A DNA stretch of 64,000 bases from Hymenobacter arizonensis (lineage in GTDB: Bacteria; Bacteroidota; Bacteroidia; Cytophagales; Hymenobacteraceae). Below, in pieces: positions 25,558 to 33,270 of the stretch. The stretch spans positions 527,129-591,128 of the forward strand of contig NZ_FOXS01000002.1 in NCBI RefSeq assembly GCF_900115775.1, given 5' to 3'. Under the pieces are notes generated by a model. It was not told where the DNA came from. It ran no database searches and saw only the letters and a program-made list of their open reading frames with translations. The first letter of the stretch is position 1; every line of letters begins with the position of its first letter. Position numbers and translations under genes: made by a program.

Positions 25558-26355
25558 ATGTCAAAGATTCCTTACACTGGCAAAAGCCAGCAGGGCCAGC
25601 AGGCCCGCCAGGGGCAACCCGCGCAGAACGTTCCGGCCGACCCACTGGCGCCTGCTGAAAACCTCACGTCTGAAAACCAGCCGGCGGAGAACCCGCTGCT
25701 GGAAGACCCGGACGCCCTAGCGGCGCGGCTGGTTGAGTCGGAGGACTTCGTGCGCAACAACCGCAACGTCCTGCTCGGCATTCTGGCTGCGGTAGTGCTG
25801 GCGGTGGTAGGGGCTTTTGCATTCTACACCTGGCGCAACCAGCAGGACGAAAAAGCGCAGGCCAGCATGTTCCGCGCCGTGAACCACTGGGAAGCCGATT
25901 CGCTGAACAAGGCCATCAAGGGCGACGGCAAAGCGCCCGGCCTGGTGACCGTGACGCAGGAGTACGGCAGCACCAAGGCCGGCAAGCTCGCCAACTTCTA
26001 CGCTGGTGTGGCTTCGCTGAAGCAGGGGAAATACAAAGAGGCCATCGACTACCTCGAAGACTTCAGCTCGGACGACTACCTCGTGCAGAGCCGCGCCTAC
26101 GCCCTGATGGGCGATGCCCAACTGGAGCTGAACAAGCCCAAGGAAGCCGCCGACCTCTACGCCAAAGCCGCCGACAACAACGCTAACGAGTACTTCTCGC
26201 CCGGCTACTTGCTGAAAGAAGGCGTGGCTCGCGAAATAGCCAACGACAACGAAGGCGCCATGAAAGCCTACGACCGCATCATCAACGAATTTCCCACGGC
26301 CCAGGAAGTAGCGGAAGCCCGCCAGTACAAAGCCAAGCTGGAAGGCGCGAAATAA
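25558..26355 (+). CDS. YfgM-like membrane-anchored TPR protein
   Basis: A 265-residue protein. Residues 1-70 are Gln/Pro-rich and cytoplasmic. A single helix at about 71-93 (ILAAVVLAVVGAFAFYTW) follows, and the rest is a periplasmic domain of TPR-like helices (AGVASLKQGKYKEAIDYLEDF, ALMGDAQLELNKPKEAADLY, EGAMKAYDRIINEFPTAQEV). This is the plan of YfgM/tetratricopeptide proteins that associate with the Sec translocon and periplasmic chaperones. Assignment by architecture only. Confidence 0.82.
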   Translation: MSKIPYTGKSQQGQQARQGQPAQNVPADPLAPAENLTSENQPAENPLLEDPDALAARLVESEDFVRNNRNVLLGILAAVVLAVVGAFAFYTWRNQQDEKAQASMFRAVNHWEADSLNKAIKGDGKAPGLVTVTQEYGSTKAGKLANFYAGVASLKQGKYKEAIDYLEDFSSDDYLVQSRAYALMGDAQLELNKPKEAADLYAKAADNNANEYFSPGYLLKEGVAREIANDNEGAMKAYDRIINEFPTAQEVAEARQYKAKLEGAK

Positions 26356-26371
26356 TCAGGACGATTACCTT

Positions 26372-26458
26372 GTCATCCTGAGCACAGCGAAGGACCTTGT
26401 CGCACCCGAACGAAACCCGTTCCACCGTGATAAGGTCCTTCGTTGCGTTCAGGATGAC
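26372..26458. repeat. Family A inverted repeat (copy 5)
   Basis: Arms 26372-26398 and 26432-26458 pair over 27 bases with a few mismatches. They read GTCATCCTGAGC and onward, a variant of the family A arm. Confidence 0.75.
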
Positions 26459-26475
26459 TGCATTTAACCCCACGA

Positions 26476-26952
26476 ATGGCAACTTCTCTTCAAAACCTGA
26501 GCGAGTACGACGCTTCCACCTTCATCGACATCAGCGAAAAGCGCTTCGGGTTGGTGGTGGCTGATTGGAACCGTGAAATAACCGACGTGCTCAGTGCCGG
26601 CGCTTACGATACCCTCATCAAGCACGGCGCCAACGCCGAAAACATTTACCGCAACACCGTGCCCGGTAGCTTCGAGCTCACGTTAGGGGCGCAGTTTCTG
26701 GCCCAGCACGATGAGATGGACGCCGTGATTTGCCTCGGCGTCGTGATTCAGGGCGAAACCAAGCACGACGACTACATCTGCCACGCCGTGGCTCAAGGCA
26801 TCACGCAGGTGGGCTTGAAGTTCAACAAGCCGGTTATTTTTGGCCTCGTTACCACCAATACCCTGGAGCAAGCCTGGGACCGGGCGGGTGGCAAGCACGG
26901 CAATAAGGGAGTGGAAGCCGCTGTCGCTGCCATCCAAATGTTAGGCTTTTAG
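26476..26952 (+). CDS. ribH: 6,7-dimethyl-8-ribityllumazine synthase
   Basis: A 158-residue enzyme for the penultimate step of riboflavin synthesis. Family motifs are present: FGLVVADWNREIT near the N-terminus, VPGSFELTLGAQFL (substrate pocket), LGVVIQGETKHDDYICHAVAQGI with the catalytic His in the TKHD segment, and FGLVTTNTLEQAWDRAGGKHGNKGVEAA at the end. The length is normal. No other rib genes are adjacent. Confidence 0.96.
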   Translation: MATSLQNLSEYDASTFIDISEKRFGLVVADWNREITDVLSAGAYDTLIKHGANAENIYRNTVPGSFELTLGAQFLAQHDEMDAVICLGVVIQGETKHDDYICHAVAQGITQVGLKFNKPVIFGLVTTNTLEQAWDRAGGKHGNKGVEAAVAAIQMLGF

Positions 26953-26981
26953 TAACCGAAGGAAAAGCGGGTTACCGTTTG

Positions 26982-26989
26982 TAACTTTG
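26982..26989 (+). promoter_or_regulatory. -7 promoter element upstream of the TraR/DksA-like gene
   Basis: TAACTTTG matches the consensus. It would give a leader of about 155 bases before the ATG at 27151, unusually long for this window. The leader contains a five-codon reading frame, ATG CAA CGG CTT TAG, at 27007-27021. Confidence 0.45.
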
Positions 26990-27150
26990 CAGCCGCAAAA
27001 ACAAGCATGCAACGGCTTTAGCTCGTGGGGGAAAGGGCCGATTAGGGCCTGCCAAACCATTCAGCAGCCGGCCGTGTTGCCGATGCATTGCCTGGAACGA
27101 TTTCCCTGTGATTGCCTAATATTGCCCTTACCTCTTTTTTACCCCTTTCG

Positions 27151-27534
27151 ATGAACGACGACAACATTCGCTATTCCCGGGAAGACTTGAACGAGTTTGA
27201 CCAGATTATCCAGGATAAACTGACGGCGGCCCGCAAGGAGTTGGCATTCATCAAGGAGACCCTGAACCGCAGCAACGACTCCGGCACCGACACCACCGCT
27301 TCGTCGGCCAAGGTACTGGAAGACGGCGCCGACACGGCCGAGAAAGAAAGCATGAACCAGCTGGCCTCGCGCCAGATGAAGTTTATCCAGCAGCTTGAAA
27401 ACGCCCAGGTCCGCATCAAGAACGGCACCTACGGCGTGTGCATCGGCACCGGCAAGCTGATTCCCAAGGAGCGCCTGCGCGCAGTACCCCACACCCAGCA
27501 TTCCATCGAAGCCAAAATGGCCCGCCGCGACTAA
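27151..27534 (+). CDS. TraR/DksA-family regulator lacking the zinc finger
   Basis: A 127-residue protein of the DksA/TraR class, which binds the RNA polymerase secondary channel. A coiled-coil region spans about residues 10-80 (LNEFDQIIQDKLTAARKELA and onward), followed by the C-terminal motif GTYGVCIGTGKLIPKERLRAVPHTQ. Only one of the four zinc-binding cysteines of classical DksA remains. The start ATG at 27151 yields MNDDNIRYSREDL, a common opening in Bacteroidota homologues. It is followed by a strong hairpin with a T-rich tail. Confidence 0.9.
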   Translation: MNDDNIRYSREDLNEFDQIIQDKLTAARKELAFIKETLNRSNDSGTDTTASSAKVLEDGADTAEKESMNQLASRQMKFIQQLENAQVRIKNGTYGVCIGTGKLIPKERLRAVPHTQHSIEAKMARRD

Positions 27535-27551
27535 TACGCGCGGAGGCTCGA

Positions 27552-27605
27552 GGCCCGAATCTGTGGGCCGGCGCTGCGGCGGCCGGCTGGCAGGTTCGGG
27601 CTTTT
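27552..27605 (+). terminator. Terminator after the TraR/DksA-like gene
   Basis: AGGCCCGAATCTG pairs imperfectly with CAGGTTCGGGCTT across a GC-rich internal stem, and is followed by TTGCTTTT. Confidence 0.65.
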
Positions 27606-27726
27606 GCTTTTATATTGAGTGAATCATTTTGCTGCCTGAGGGCTTTAGCTCCACAGTCGGTTGAATGCAACTCGGACAACCACGTTTTTTATCATACCGT
27701 AGCGATACGGCAAGCAAACAGACCCC

Positions 27727-29733
27727 ATGGGCAAGAAACATAATTCAGAAGATAAGTCGGACCGTCGCGGCGGCCGCAATGCAGGAGGCCCCGGTGGCTT
27801 CGGCAACAAGAGCGAGCGGTCGGGCCCGGCTGGCCGTGGCAGCGACCGTGAGCGTGGCAACGACCGTGAGCGCGGCGGCTACTCCGCGGCCCGGCCTGGC
27901 AATGGACGTCCGGCCACGAACGGCGCTTTCGGGCGCCCCGCTACCAATGGCGCCTTTGGTCGTCCGGCGAACGGAGCCTTTGGAGGCGGCCGTAGCTTCG
28001 GCGACGGCGAGAAGCGCCCCTACGGCAGCAGCTACGGCGGTGCCAACCGCGAAGGCAGCAACGGTGGCTTTGGCGGCGGCAAAAGCTTCGGCGGGGGCCG
28101 GGAGTATGGCCAGCGCGAGCAAGGCAGCTTCCGCCCCGGCGGCGACCGGCCCGAGCGTCCGCGCTTAGGTAAGGAGCAGCGCACCGGCACTAGCTACGGC
28201 CGCACCGCCGACCGTCCGGAGCGCAACGACCGCAGCGAGCGGGGTGGTTTCGGCAGCGACCAGCGCGGCGCGGGTGCAGCCGATGCTCGCCCCATCCGGG
28301 AGTACCAGCCCAAGGAGAACTGGAACGGTCAGCCCTATCGCCGCGAAGGCGAGAAGGCCGTGCCCCGCGGCTTGCCTGGCGAGCGCAACCGCAAGTTCCA
28401 AAAGCAAAACCCCAACGAGGCAGGCGAAACCAGCACCCCACGCAATGCTGGCAGCTTTGGTCGCAGCACGCCCCGCGAGTCGGAAGATTTCCAGCGTGGC
28501 GAAGAGCGCGGCCCGAACCGGCCCATCCGGTCGGCGCGTCCGTTCGAAGCCAACCCGCCCCAGCCCCGTGAGGAGCGCACCGAGCGGCGTGGTGATTTTG
28601 CTGGTGGCAGCGATGCTGACCGCCGCGGCGACGAAGCGGCCTTTGGCCGGAAGTTCACGCCCGGTGCCTTTGGCAAGCGGGAGAATACCAACTACGCCGC
28701 CGGCGCTGGCCGCAGCACTGGCGAGCGCGGCGGCTACGAAAAGCGCAGCACCGAGAAGTGGACGCCCGCACCCGGCAGCTTTGCCGAGCGCCGCGAAGCC
28801 CTGAAAGCGCAGGAGCGCAGCGTGCGCCGTTCGGGCACCGGCTATGGTGCCAGCGTGGACAAGCCCCGCGCTGCCCGCCCCGTGATTCAGGATAACCGCG
28901 CCGACAAGCCCCGCTACGGCGAGCGCCCCGGCGAGGCCCCCGACTACAAAAACCTGAAGCACTACGAAAACGACAAAACCCGCGGCAACAAGCGTCGCCG
29001 CGAGGAAGACGAAGATTTCGGCACCGACGAGCTGCGCCTGAACCGCTACATCGCCAACGCGGGTATTTGCTCGCGCCGCGAGGCCGATGCTCTGATTGCC
29101 GCCGGCGAAATCAAAGTAAACGGCGAAGTGGTGACGGAGATGGGCTACAAAGTGCAGCCCACCGACACCGTGCAGTATGGCAAAACCAACCTCAACCGCG
29201 AGAAGTCGGTGTACGTGCTGCTGAACAAGCCCAAGGACTTCATCACGACTACCGAAGACCCCGAAGGCCGCCGCACCGTGATGGACCTGGTGGCCAGCGC
29301 TTCGAAAGAGCGGATATTTCCCGTGGGCCGGCTCGACCGGAACACGACGGGCCTGTTGCTCTTCACCAACGACGGCGAAGTAGCCCAGAAGCTCTCGCAC
29401 CCCTCGCACAAAAACAAGAAAATTTACCAAGTCGAGCTGAGCCAGCCCCTGGCCGAAGACGACCTGCGTAAGATTGCCGAAGGCCTGGAGTTGGAAGACG
29501 GCAAAGCCATTGTGGACGACGTGGCCGTGGTAGCGGGCAACCCGCACTTTGTGGGCATTGAAATTCACATCGGCCGCAACCGCATTGTGCGCCGCATCTT
29601 CGAGCACCTCGGCTACGAAGTGGTGGCCCTGGACCGCGTGCAATACGCCGGCCTGACCAAGAAGGACCTGCCCCGCGGCAAGTGGCGCTTCCTGAGCGAG
29701 CAGGAGGTAATTCGCATGAAGTACTTCCTGTAA
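27727..29733 (+). CDS. RluB/RsuA-family pseudouridine synthase with long Gly/Arg-rich arm
   Basis: A 668-residue protein. The first 430 residues are low-complexity, rich in Gly, Arg, Ser, Asn, Asp and Pro (for example many RGG, FGG, RPAN and GDRPER units), and are probably disordered. An S4 RNA-binding domain starts near residue 436 (LRLNRYIANAGICSRREADA). The catalytic domain has GRLDRNTTGLLLFTNDG with the active Asp at about 537. The RNA target is rRNA by family. The long open frames antisense to the arm are shadows of its biased codons. The ATG at 27727 has the natural N-terminus GKKHNSEDKSDRRGGRN. Confidence 0.93.
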   Translation: MGKKHNSEDKSDRRGGRNAGGPGGFGNKSERSGPAGRGSDRERGNDRERGGYSAARPGNGRPATNGAFGRPATNGAFGRPANGAFGGGRSFGDGEKRPYGSSYGGANREGSNGGFGGGKSFGGGREYGQREQGSFRPGGDRPERPRLGKEQRTGTSYGRTADRPERNDRSERGGFGSDQRGAGAADARPIREYQPKENWNGQPYRREGEKAVPRGLPGERNRKFQKQNPNEAGETSTPRNAGSFGRSTPRESEDFQRGEERGPNRPIRSARPFEANPPQPREERTERRGDFAGGSDADRRGDEAAFGRKFTPGAFGKRENTNYAAGAGRSTGERGGYEKRSTEKWTPAPGSFAERREALKAQERSVRRSGTGYGASVDKPRAARPVIQDNRADKPRYGERPGEAPDYKNLKHYENDKTRGNKRRREEDEDFGTDELRLNRYIANAGICSRREADALIAAGEIKVNGEVVTEMGYKVQPTDTVQYGKTNLNREKSVYVLLNKPKDFITTTEDPEGRRTVMDLVASASKERIFPVGRLDRNTTGLLLFTNDGEVAQKLSHPSHKNKKIYQVELSQPLAEDDLRKIAEGLELEDGKAIVDDVAVVAGNPHFVGIEIHIGRNRIVRRIFEHLGYEVVALDRVQYAGLTKKDLPRGKWRFLSEQEVIRMKYFL

Positions 29734-29764
29734 GCCGAAGCCGAAGCCAAAGCGTAAGAGCAAA

Positions 29765-29871
29765 AAGAACGTCATGCAGAGCGGAGCGAAGCATCTCGCG
29801 TGGGTAGTAACTCAATCAATGGGCTTACTATCCCGCGCGAGATGCTTCGCTCCGCTCTGCATGACGTTCTT
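29765..29871. repeat. Family A inverted repeat (copy 6)
   Basis: Two perfect 36-bp arms (29765-29800, 29836-29871) start AAGAACGTCATGCAGAGCGG. The element lies between the pseudouridine synthase and coaX. Confidence 0.88.
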
Positions 29872-29923
29872 AATGTTGTGCGTATTCTAACTCAGGAGCA
29901 CATTTTATCTCTAACAATCCCAC

Positions 29924-30664
29924 TTGCGCACCCTAGCCCTCGACATCGGCAACACTGCCGTTAAAGCTGGCTGTTTCGACGGCTCCACGCTGTGCGAGAT
30001 GGCGGCGGGCCTCACGGCCGCACAGGTACTGGCCGTGGTGCAGCGCTGGCAGCCTCAGCACGTCATCATTGCCTCGGTGGCGGAAGACGCTGCGTTGCGG
30101 GCCGATGAGCTGCGAGCAGTGGTGCCCGGCGAAATCCTGACCTTTTCACCAGCCACCACAGCCATTCCGCTGCGCAATGCCTACGCCACGCCCCATACGC
30201 TGGGAGCCGACCGGCTGGCTGCCGCCGTGGGCGCGGCGGGCTTGCGGCCGGGCCAGCCCACGCTCATCGTCGATGCCGGCACGGCCCTGAAGATGGACGT
30301 GGTGACGGCCGATGGCACCTACCACGGCGGCAGCATCGGCCCGGGGCTACATATGCGATTTCGGGCCTTGCATACGTTCACGGGGCGGTTGCCGCTTTTG
30401 GAACTGCCACGCGGCCATGCAACGATTCCGCTCACGGGCGACTCCACTACCAGTAGCTTGCTGAGCGGAGTGGTGAACGGCGCCGTGGCCGAAATCACGG
30501 GTTTCATTGCTCAGTACCAGCAACTATACCCCGGCCTTGGGGTGTTGCTGACGGGGGGCGATGCTGCTTTTCTGGCGGCCCGGCTCCCGGCTCGTATCTT
30601 TGTTGTGCCCGAGCTGGTGCTGCTCGGCCTTAATCGGATTTTAGCTTATCATGTTGTCAAATAA
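29924..30664 (+). CDS. coaX: Type III pantothenate kinase
   Basis: A 246-residue ATP-dependent kinase for the first step of coenzyme A synthesis. The family motifs are LALDIGNTAVKAG at the N-terminus (phosphate loop), HTLGADRLAAAVGA in the middle and LIVDAGTALKMDVV (catalytic Asp region), with GGSIGPGLHMRFRALHTFTGRLP after it. The start appears to be a TTG at 29924, since the DIGNT motif must be close to the N-terminus and no ATG is near. Its stop overlaps the next gene by 14 bases, suggesting translational coupling. Confidence 0.94.
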   Translation: MRTLALDIGNTAVKAGCFDGSTLCEMAAGLTAAQVLAVVQRWQPQHVIIASVAEDAALRADELRAVVPGEILTFSPATTAIPLRNAYATPHTLGADRLAAAVGAAGLRPGQPTLIVDAGTALKMDVVTADGTYHGGSIGPGLHMRFRALHTFTGRLPLLELPRGHATIPLTGDSTTSSLLSGVVNGAVAEITGFIAQYQQLYPGLGVLLTGGDAAFLAARLPARIFVVPELVLLGLNRILAYHVVK

Positions 30665-31988
30665 AGAGATGGGTTGCCTGCGTTTGGGTATGGTGTTGGC
30701 AGGAGTGTTGGTAGCGGGCAGTGCGCAGGCGCAGGGCTTGGGCAACTCGCCCTATTCCCGTATCGGCTTGGGCGAATTCAACGCCAATACCGGCGGGGTG
30801 CGCCAGGTGGGCATGGGTGGAGTAGGGCTGGCGGCGCCAAACTCAACCAATGTCAATGAGCTAAACCCGGCTTTGCTTTACTACACGGGGCGCACCACTT
30901 TTGAAGCCGGCTACAACGGACAGTATAAAACCGTGAGCAATGCCAACTCGGCTATCCGGAGCGGGAGCGCCAACCTGGGCTACTTTGCCCTGTCGGTGCC
31001 GTTGGGCAGCAAATGGGGCGCTGCCGTGGGCCTGAAGCCCCTTAGCTCGGTGAGCTACGAATCGAACGTTATTCAGGACGTAGTGGGTGCCCCAACCACG
31101 GACCCGGCTCAGGTATTGAAGCAGTACCGGGGCAGCGGCGGCGTGGCGGAAGCGTACTTCGGCCAGGGCTTTCGCATCACCAAAGCTTTTACGGTGGGCG
31201 TAACCGCCTCCTACGTGTTCGGAGTAGTTGACGAAAGCACGGGCACCATTGTGCAGATTACCAACAGCGCCGCCCAGCCCCTGAACTCGATAAACCAAAC
31301 CAGCACGCGCTACTCAGATTTTGCATTCCGGGCGGGGGCTCACTACCGCGCCAAATTGGCCAAGTCGCTAAGCATGAACCTGGCGGGCGTTTACAGCTTC
31401 GGCCACAACCTGAACGGCCAGCAGACCGTGACCCAGCAGCAGGAAAGACTCGATGGTACGCCCTTCGGCAACACCAGCACCGTGAGCGACCAGCGCGGCT
31501 CCGCCTACGTGCCCACGCTAGCCCAGGTGGGGGTGAGCTTCGACAACGACAAAAACTGGAGCCTCAACGTGGATGCTTCCCGGCAGGACTGGTCGAAGTT
31601 CAACAGCTTTGGTCAGGTAGGTACGCCACTGTCCAACACCATGCGGGTGGGCATTGGGGGCGAAATAGCGCCCGACCCGGGCTCGGTAGACCATTACTTC
31701 AAGCGTGTGACGTATCGGGCGGGCCTGAGCGTGGCCCAGATGCCGTACCAGCCTGATGGTCAAACGCTGTATGACCGGGCCGTGAGCTGGGGGTTTGCCT
31801 TTCCGCTGCCTACGGCCACGCCCCTGGAGTCCACCACGTTTAGCCTGGGCTTCACCTATGGCGTGCGCGGCAATACCGACGTGCTCAATGCTGCTGCCGG
31901 CACCAGCAACGTGCGGGAAAGCTACATCCGGGGCCAGTTGGGTGTCACGCTTAACAACCGCTGGTTTATCAAGCGGCGCTTGCAGTAG
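30651..31988 (+). CDS. Outer-membrane beta-barrel protein (FadL/OmpP1-like)
   Basis: A 445-residue protein with a signal peptide ending AGSAQAQ and a beta-barrel with alternating hydrophobic strands and many aromatic ends. The N-terminal mature part (GNSPYSRIGLGEFNANTGGVRQVGMGGVGLAAPN, then VNELNPALL) resembles the hatch of FadL/OmpP1-like channels. An in-frame ATG at 30669 is an alternative start that gives a shorter signal. It overlaps coaX by 14 bases and is followed closely by lptC, an arrangement I recall from other Bacteroidota. Its cargo is unknown. Confidence 0.8.
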   Translation: MLSNKEMGCLRLGMVLAGVLVAGSAQAQGLGNSPYSRIGLGEFNANTGGVRQVGMGGVGLAAPNSTNVNELNPALLYYTGRTTFEAGYNGQYKTVSNANSAIRSGSANLGYFALSVPLGSKWGAAVGLKPLSSVSYESNVIQDVVGAPTTDPAQVLKQYRGSGGVAEAYFGQGFRITKAFTVGVTASYVFGVVDESTGTIVQITNSAAQPLNSINQTSTRYSDFAFRAGAHYRAKLAKSLSMNLAGVYSFGHNLNGQQTVTQQQERLDGTPFGNTSTVSDQRGSAYVPTLAQVGVSFDNDKNWSLNVDASRQDWSKFNSFGQVGTPLSNTMRVGIGGEIAPDPGSVDHYFKRVTYRAGLSVAQMPYQPDGQTLYDRAVSWGFAFPLPTATPLESTTFSLGFTYGVRGNTDVLNAAAGTSNVRESYIRGQLGVTLNNRWFIKRRLQ

Positions 31989-32014
31989 CCATCATCACGA
32001 AACCACCAAACGCA

Positions 32015-32581
32015 GTGCAAGGACTTCGGCATAGCTGGGCAAGCGGAGCATTGCTGACCGTACTGGGCCTGACGGGCTGCGACAAGAAGGCGGCCAACGG
32101 CCCCCGGCTGGAGTACACGGGCCCGCTGATGGAAACGACCAACGTGCGGACGCTGTACAGCGACTCGGCCAAGCTGAAGCTACAGCTCACGGCGCCGCTG
32201 GAGCAGCGCTTCGAAAACAGCGACGTGCTTTACCCCAAAGGCGTGAAGGTGACGTTTTATTCGGCCGACAATACCAAGACGGTGGTCAATACGCTCACCG
32301 CCAACTACGGCAAGCTCGACAAGGCGAAGAACCTCTACATCATGCGCGGCGATGTGCGCGTGGTGAACGTGCCGCAGGAGCAGCGCCTCAACACCGAAGA
32401 GCTGTTCTTCGACATGACCAAGCAGTTGATTTATACCGATTCGGCCATGTTTGTGAAGGTGACCACGCCCCAGGAATACCTAACGGGCTACGGGCTGCGG
32501 GCAAACCAGGACTTTTCGCGGTACAGCATTTTCAACCCGAAGGGCGTGTTCGCGGTGCCGCAATCGGCTCCGGCGCCTTAG
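32015..32581 (+). CDS. lptC: LPS export protein LptC, lipoprotein form
   Basis: A 188-residue protein with a lipobox (LGLTGC, Cys near residue 22) and an LptC-type beta domain: LKLQLTAPLEQRFENSDVLYPKGVKVTFY, then LTANYGKLDKAKNLYIMRGDVRVVNVPQEQRLNTEELFFDMTKQLIYTD. LptC forms part of the periplasmic bridge that carries lipopolysaccharide to the outer membrane. The start is a GTG at 32015. In Bacteroidota this protein is commonly encoded next to coaX and an outer-membrane barrel, as here. Confidence 0.85.
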   Translation: MQGLRHSWASGALLTVLGLTGCDKKAANGPRLEYTGPLMETTNVRTLYSDSAKLKLQLTAPLEQRFENSDVLYPKGVKVTFYSADNTKTVVNTLTANYGKLDKAKNLYIMRGDVRVVNVPQEQRLNTEELFFDMTKQLIYTDSAMFVKVTTPQEYLTGYGLRANQDFSRYSIFNPKGVFAVPQSAPAP

Positions 32582-32759
32582 GCAGTGCGCTTGGGGCAAC
32601 AAAGAGCGGAACGCCGGCGCTGCGCCCCTCGTTTGCCAGGCTGAAGGCACACGGGCCTATGCCGGGTTTTCAGAACTCATTCACAGGTTAGCGGGCTTGT
32701 TTCATGCCGCTACCAGTTGATTGGGCTTCACTACAATTACTTACTAACTCCCCATTGCC

Positions 32760-33023
32760 ATGATTTTTGACAAAGCTCTTTTGCGCACCGTTCTGTTGTC
32801 GGTGGGGGTGGTGGCGATGGTAATCGGTATTTACCAGACGTTGTTTTTTAATGACCTAGCCGCCAACTACTGGATTTTTATGATAGCCATGTTCTGCTGG
32901 ATGCCGCTGCTTTACTGGCGGCAGCAGGAGCGGCTGGCCGCAAAAGTCGCCGAGGAAGAAGCGCGCCTCGCCAAGCAAAACCGGGCCAAAACGCCGGCCA
33001 AATCCAACCGGAAACGCCGCTAG
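32760..33023 (+). CDS. Small two-helix membrane protein
   Basis: An 87-residue protein with two membrane segments (about 9-28 and 36-52) and a highly basic, Ala/Lys/Arg-rich cytoplasmic tail (KVAEEEARLAKQNRAKTPAK). No family is recognised. It lies between lptC and the ppiD-like gene, which suggests a role at the envelope. Its gap to lptC (178 bases) has no gene. Confidence 0.65.
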   Translation: MIFDKALLRTVLLSVGVVAMVIGIYQTLFFNDLAANYWIFMIAMFCWMPLLYWRQQERLAAKVAEEEARLAKQNRAKTPAKSNRKRR

Positions 33024-33177
33024 AGCTGGCGCTCGGGTAGCGGTGCCGGTGGGGCTGTGGCCGGGCTAATGGGCCTTCGGTAGGATTTACCCAACTTGCT
33101 CAAGCACTTAAAATCAGGTAAAACTTTGATTGCCGGTCAAATTCTGGTTATTTTGCGCCTCTTTTGACTAACTAAAT

Positions 33178-33247
33178 AGTTGTCAGTTGTTCGTTGTCAG
33201 TTGTCAGTTTGTGCTGCGCGCTGCCCCGAGGCTGACAACCGACAACT
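33178..33247. repeat. Intergenic inverted repeat, family E
   Basis: Left, AGTTGTCAGTTGTTCGTTGT and onward (33178-33208), is built from GTTGTCA units. Right, GCTGACAACCGACAACT (33231-33247), is its partial complement. The element lies just before the ppiD-like gene. Confidence 0.65.
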
Positions 33248-33270
33248 AAAAACGGACTACTAACCTAAGA

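Noticed and set aside
28165..29775. 536-codon open frame on the minus strand
   Set aside because: It is the exact complement of the pseudouridine synthase gene. Its Ala/Leu/Val-rich protein has no domain; it is a codon-bias shadow.
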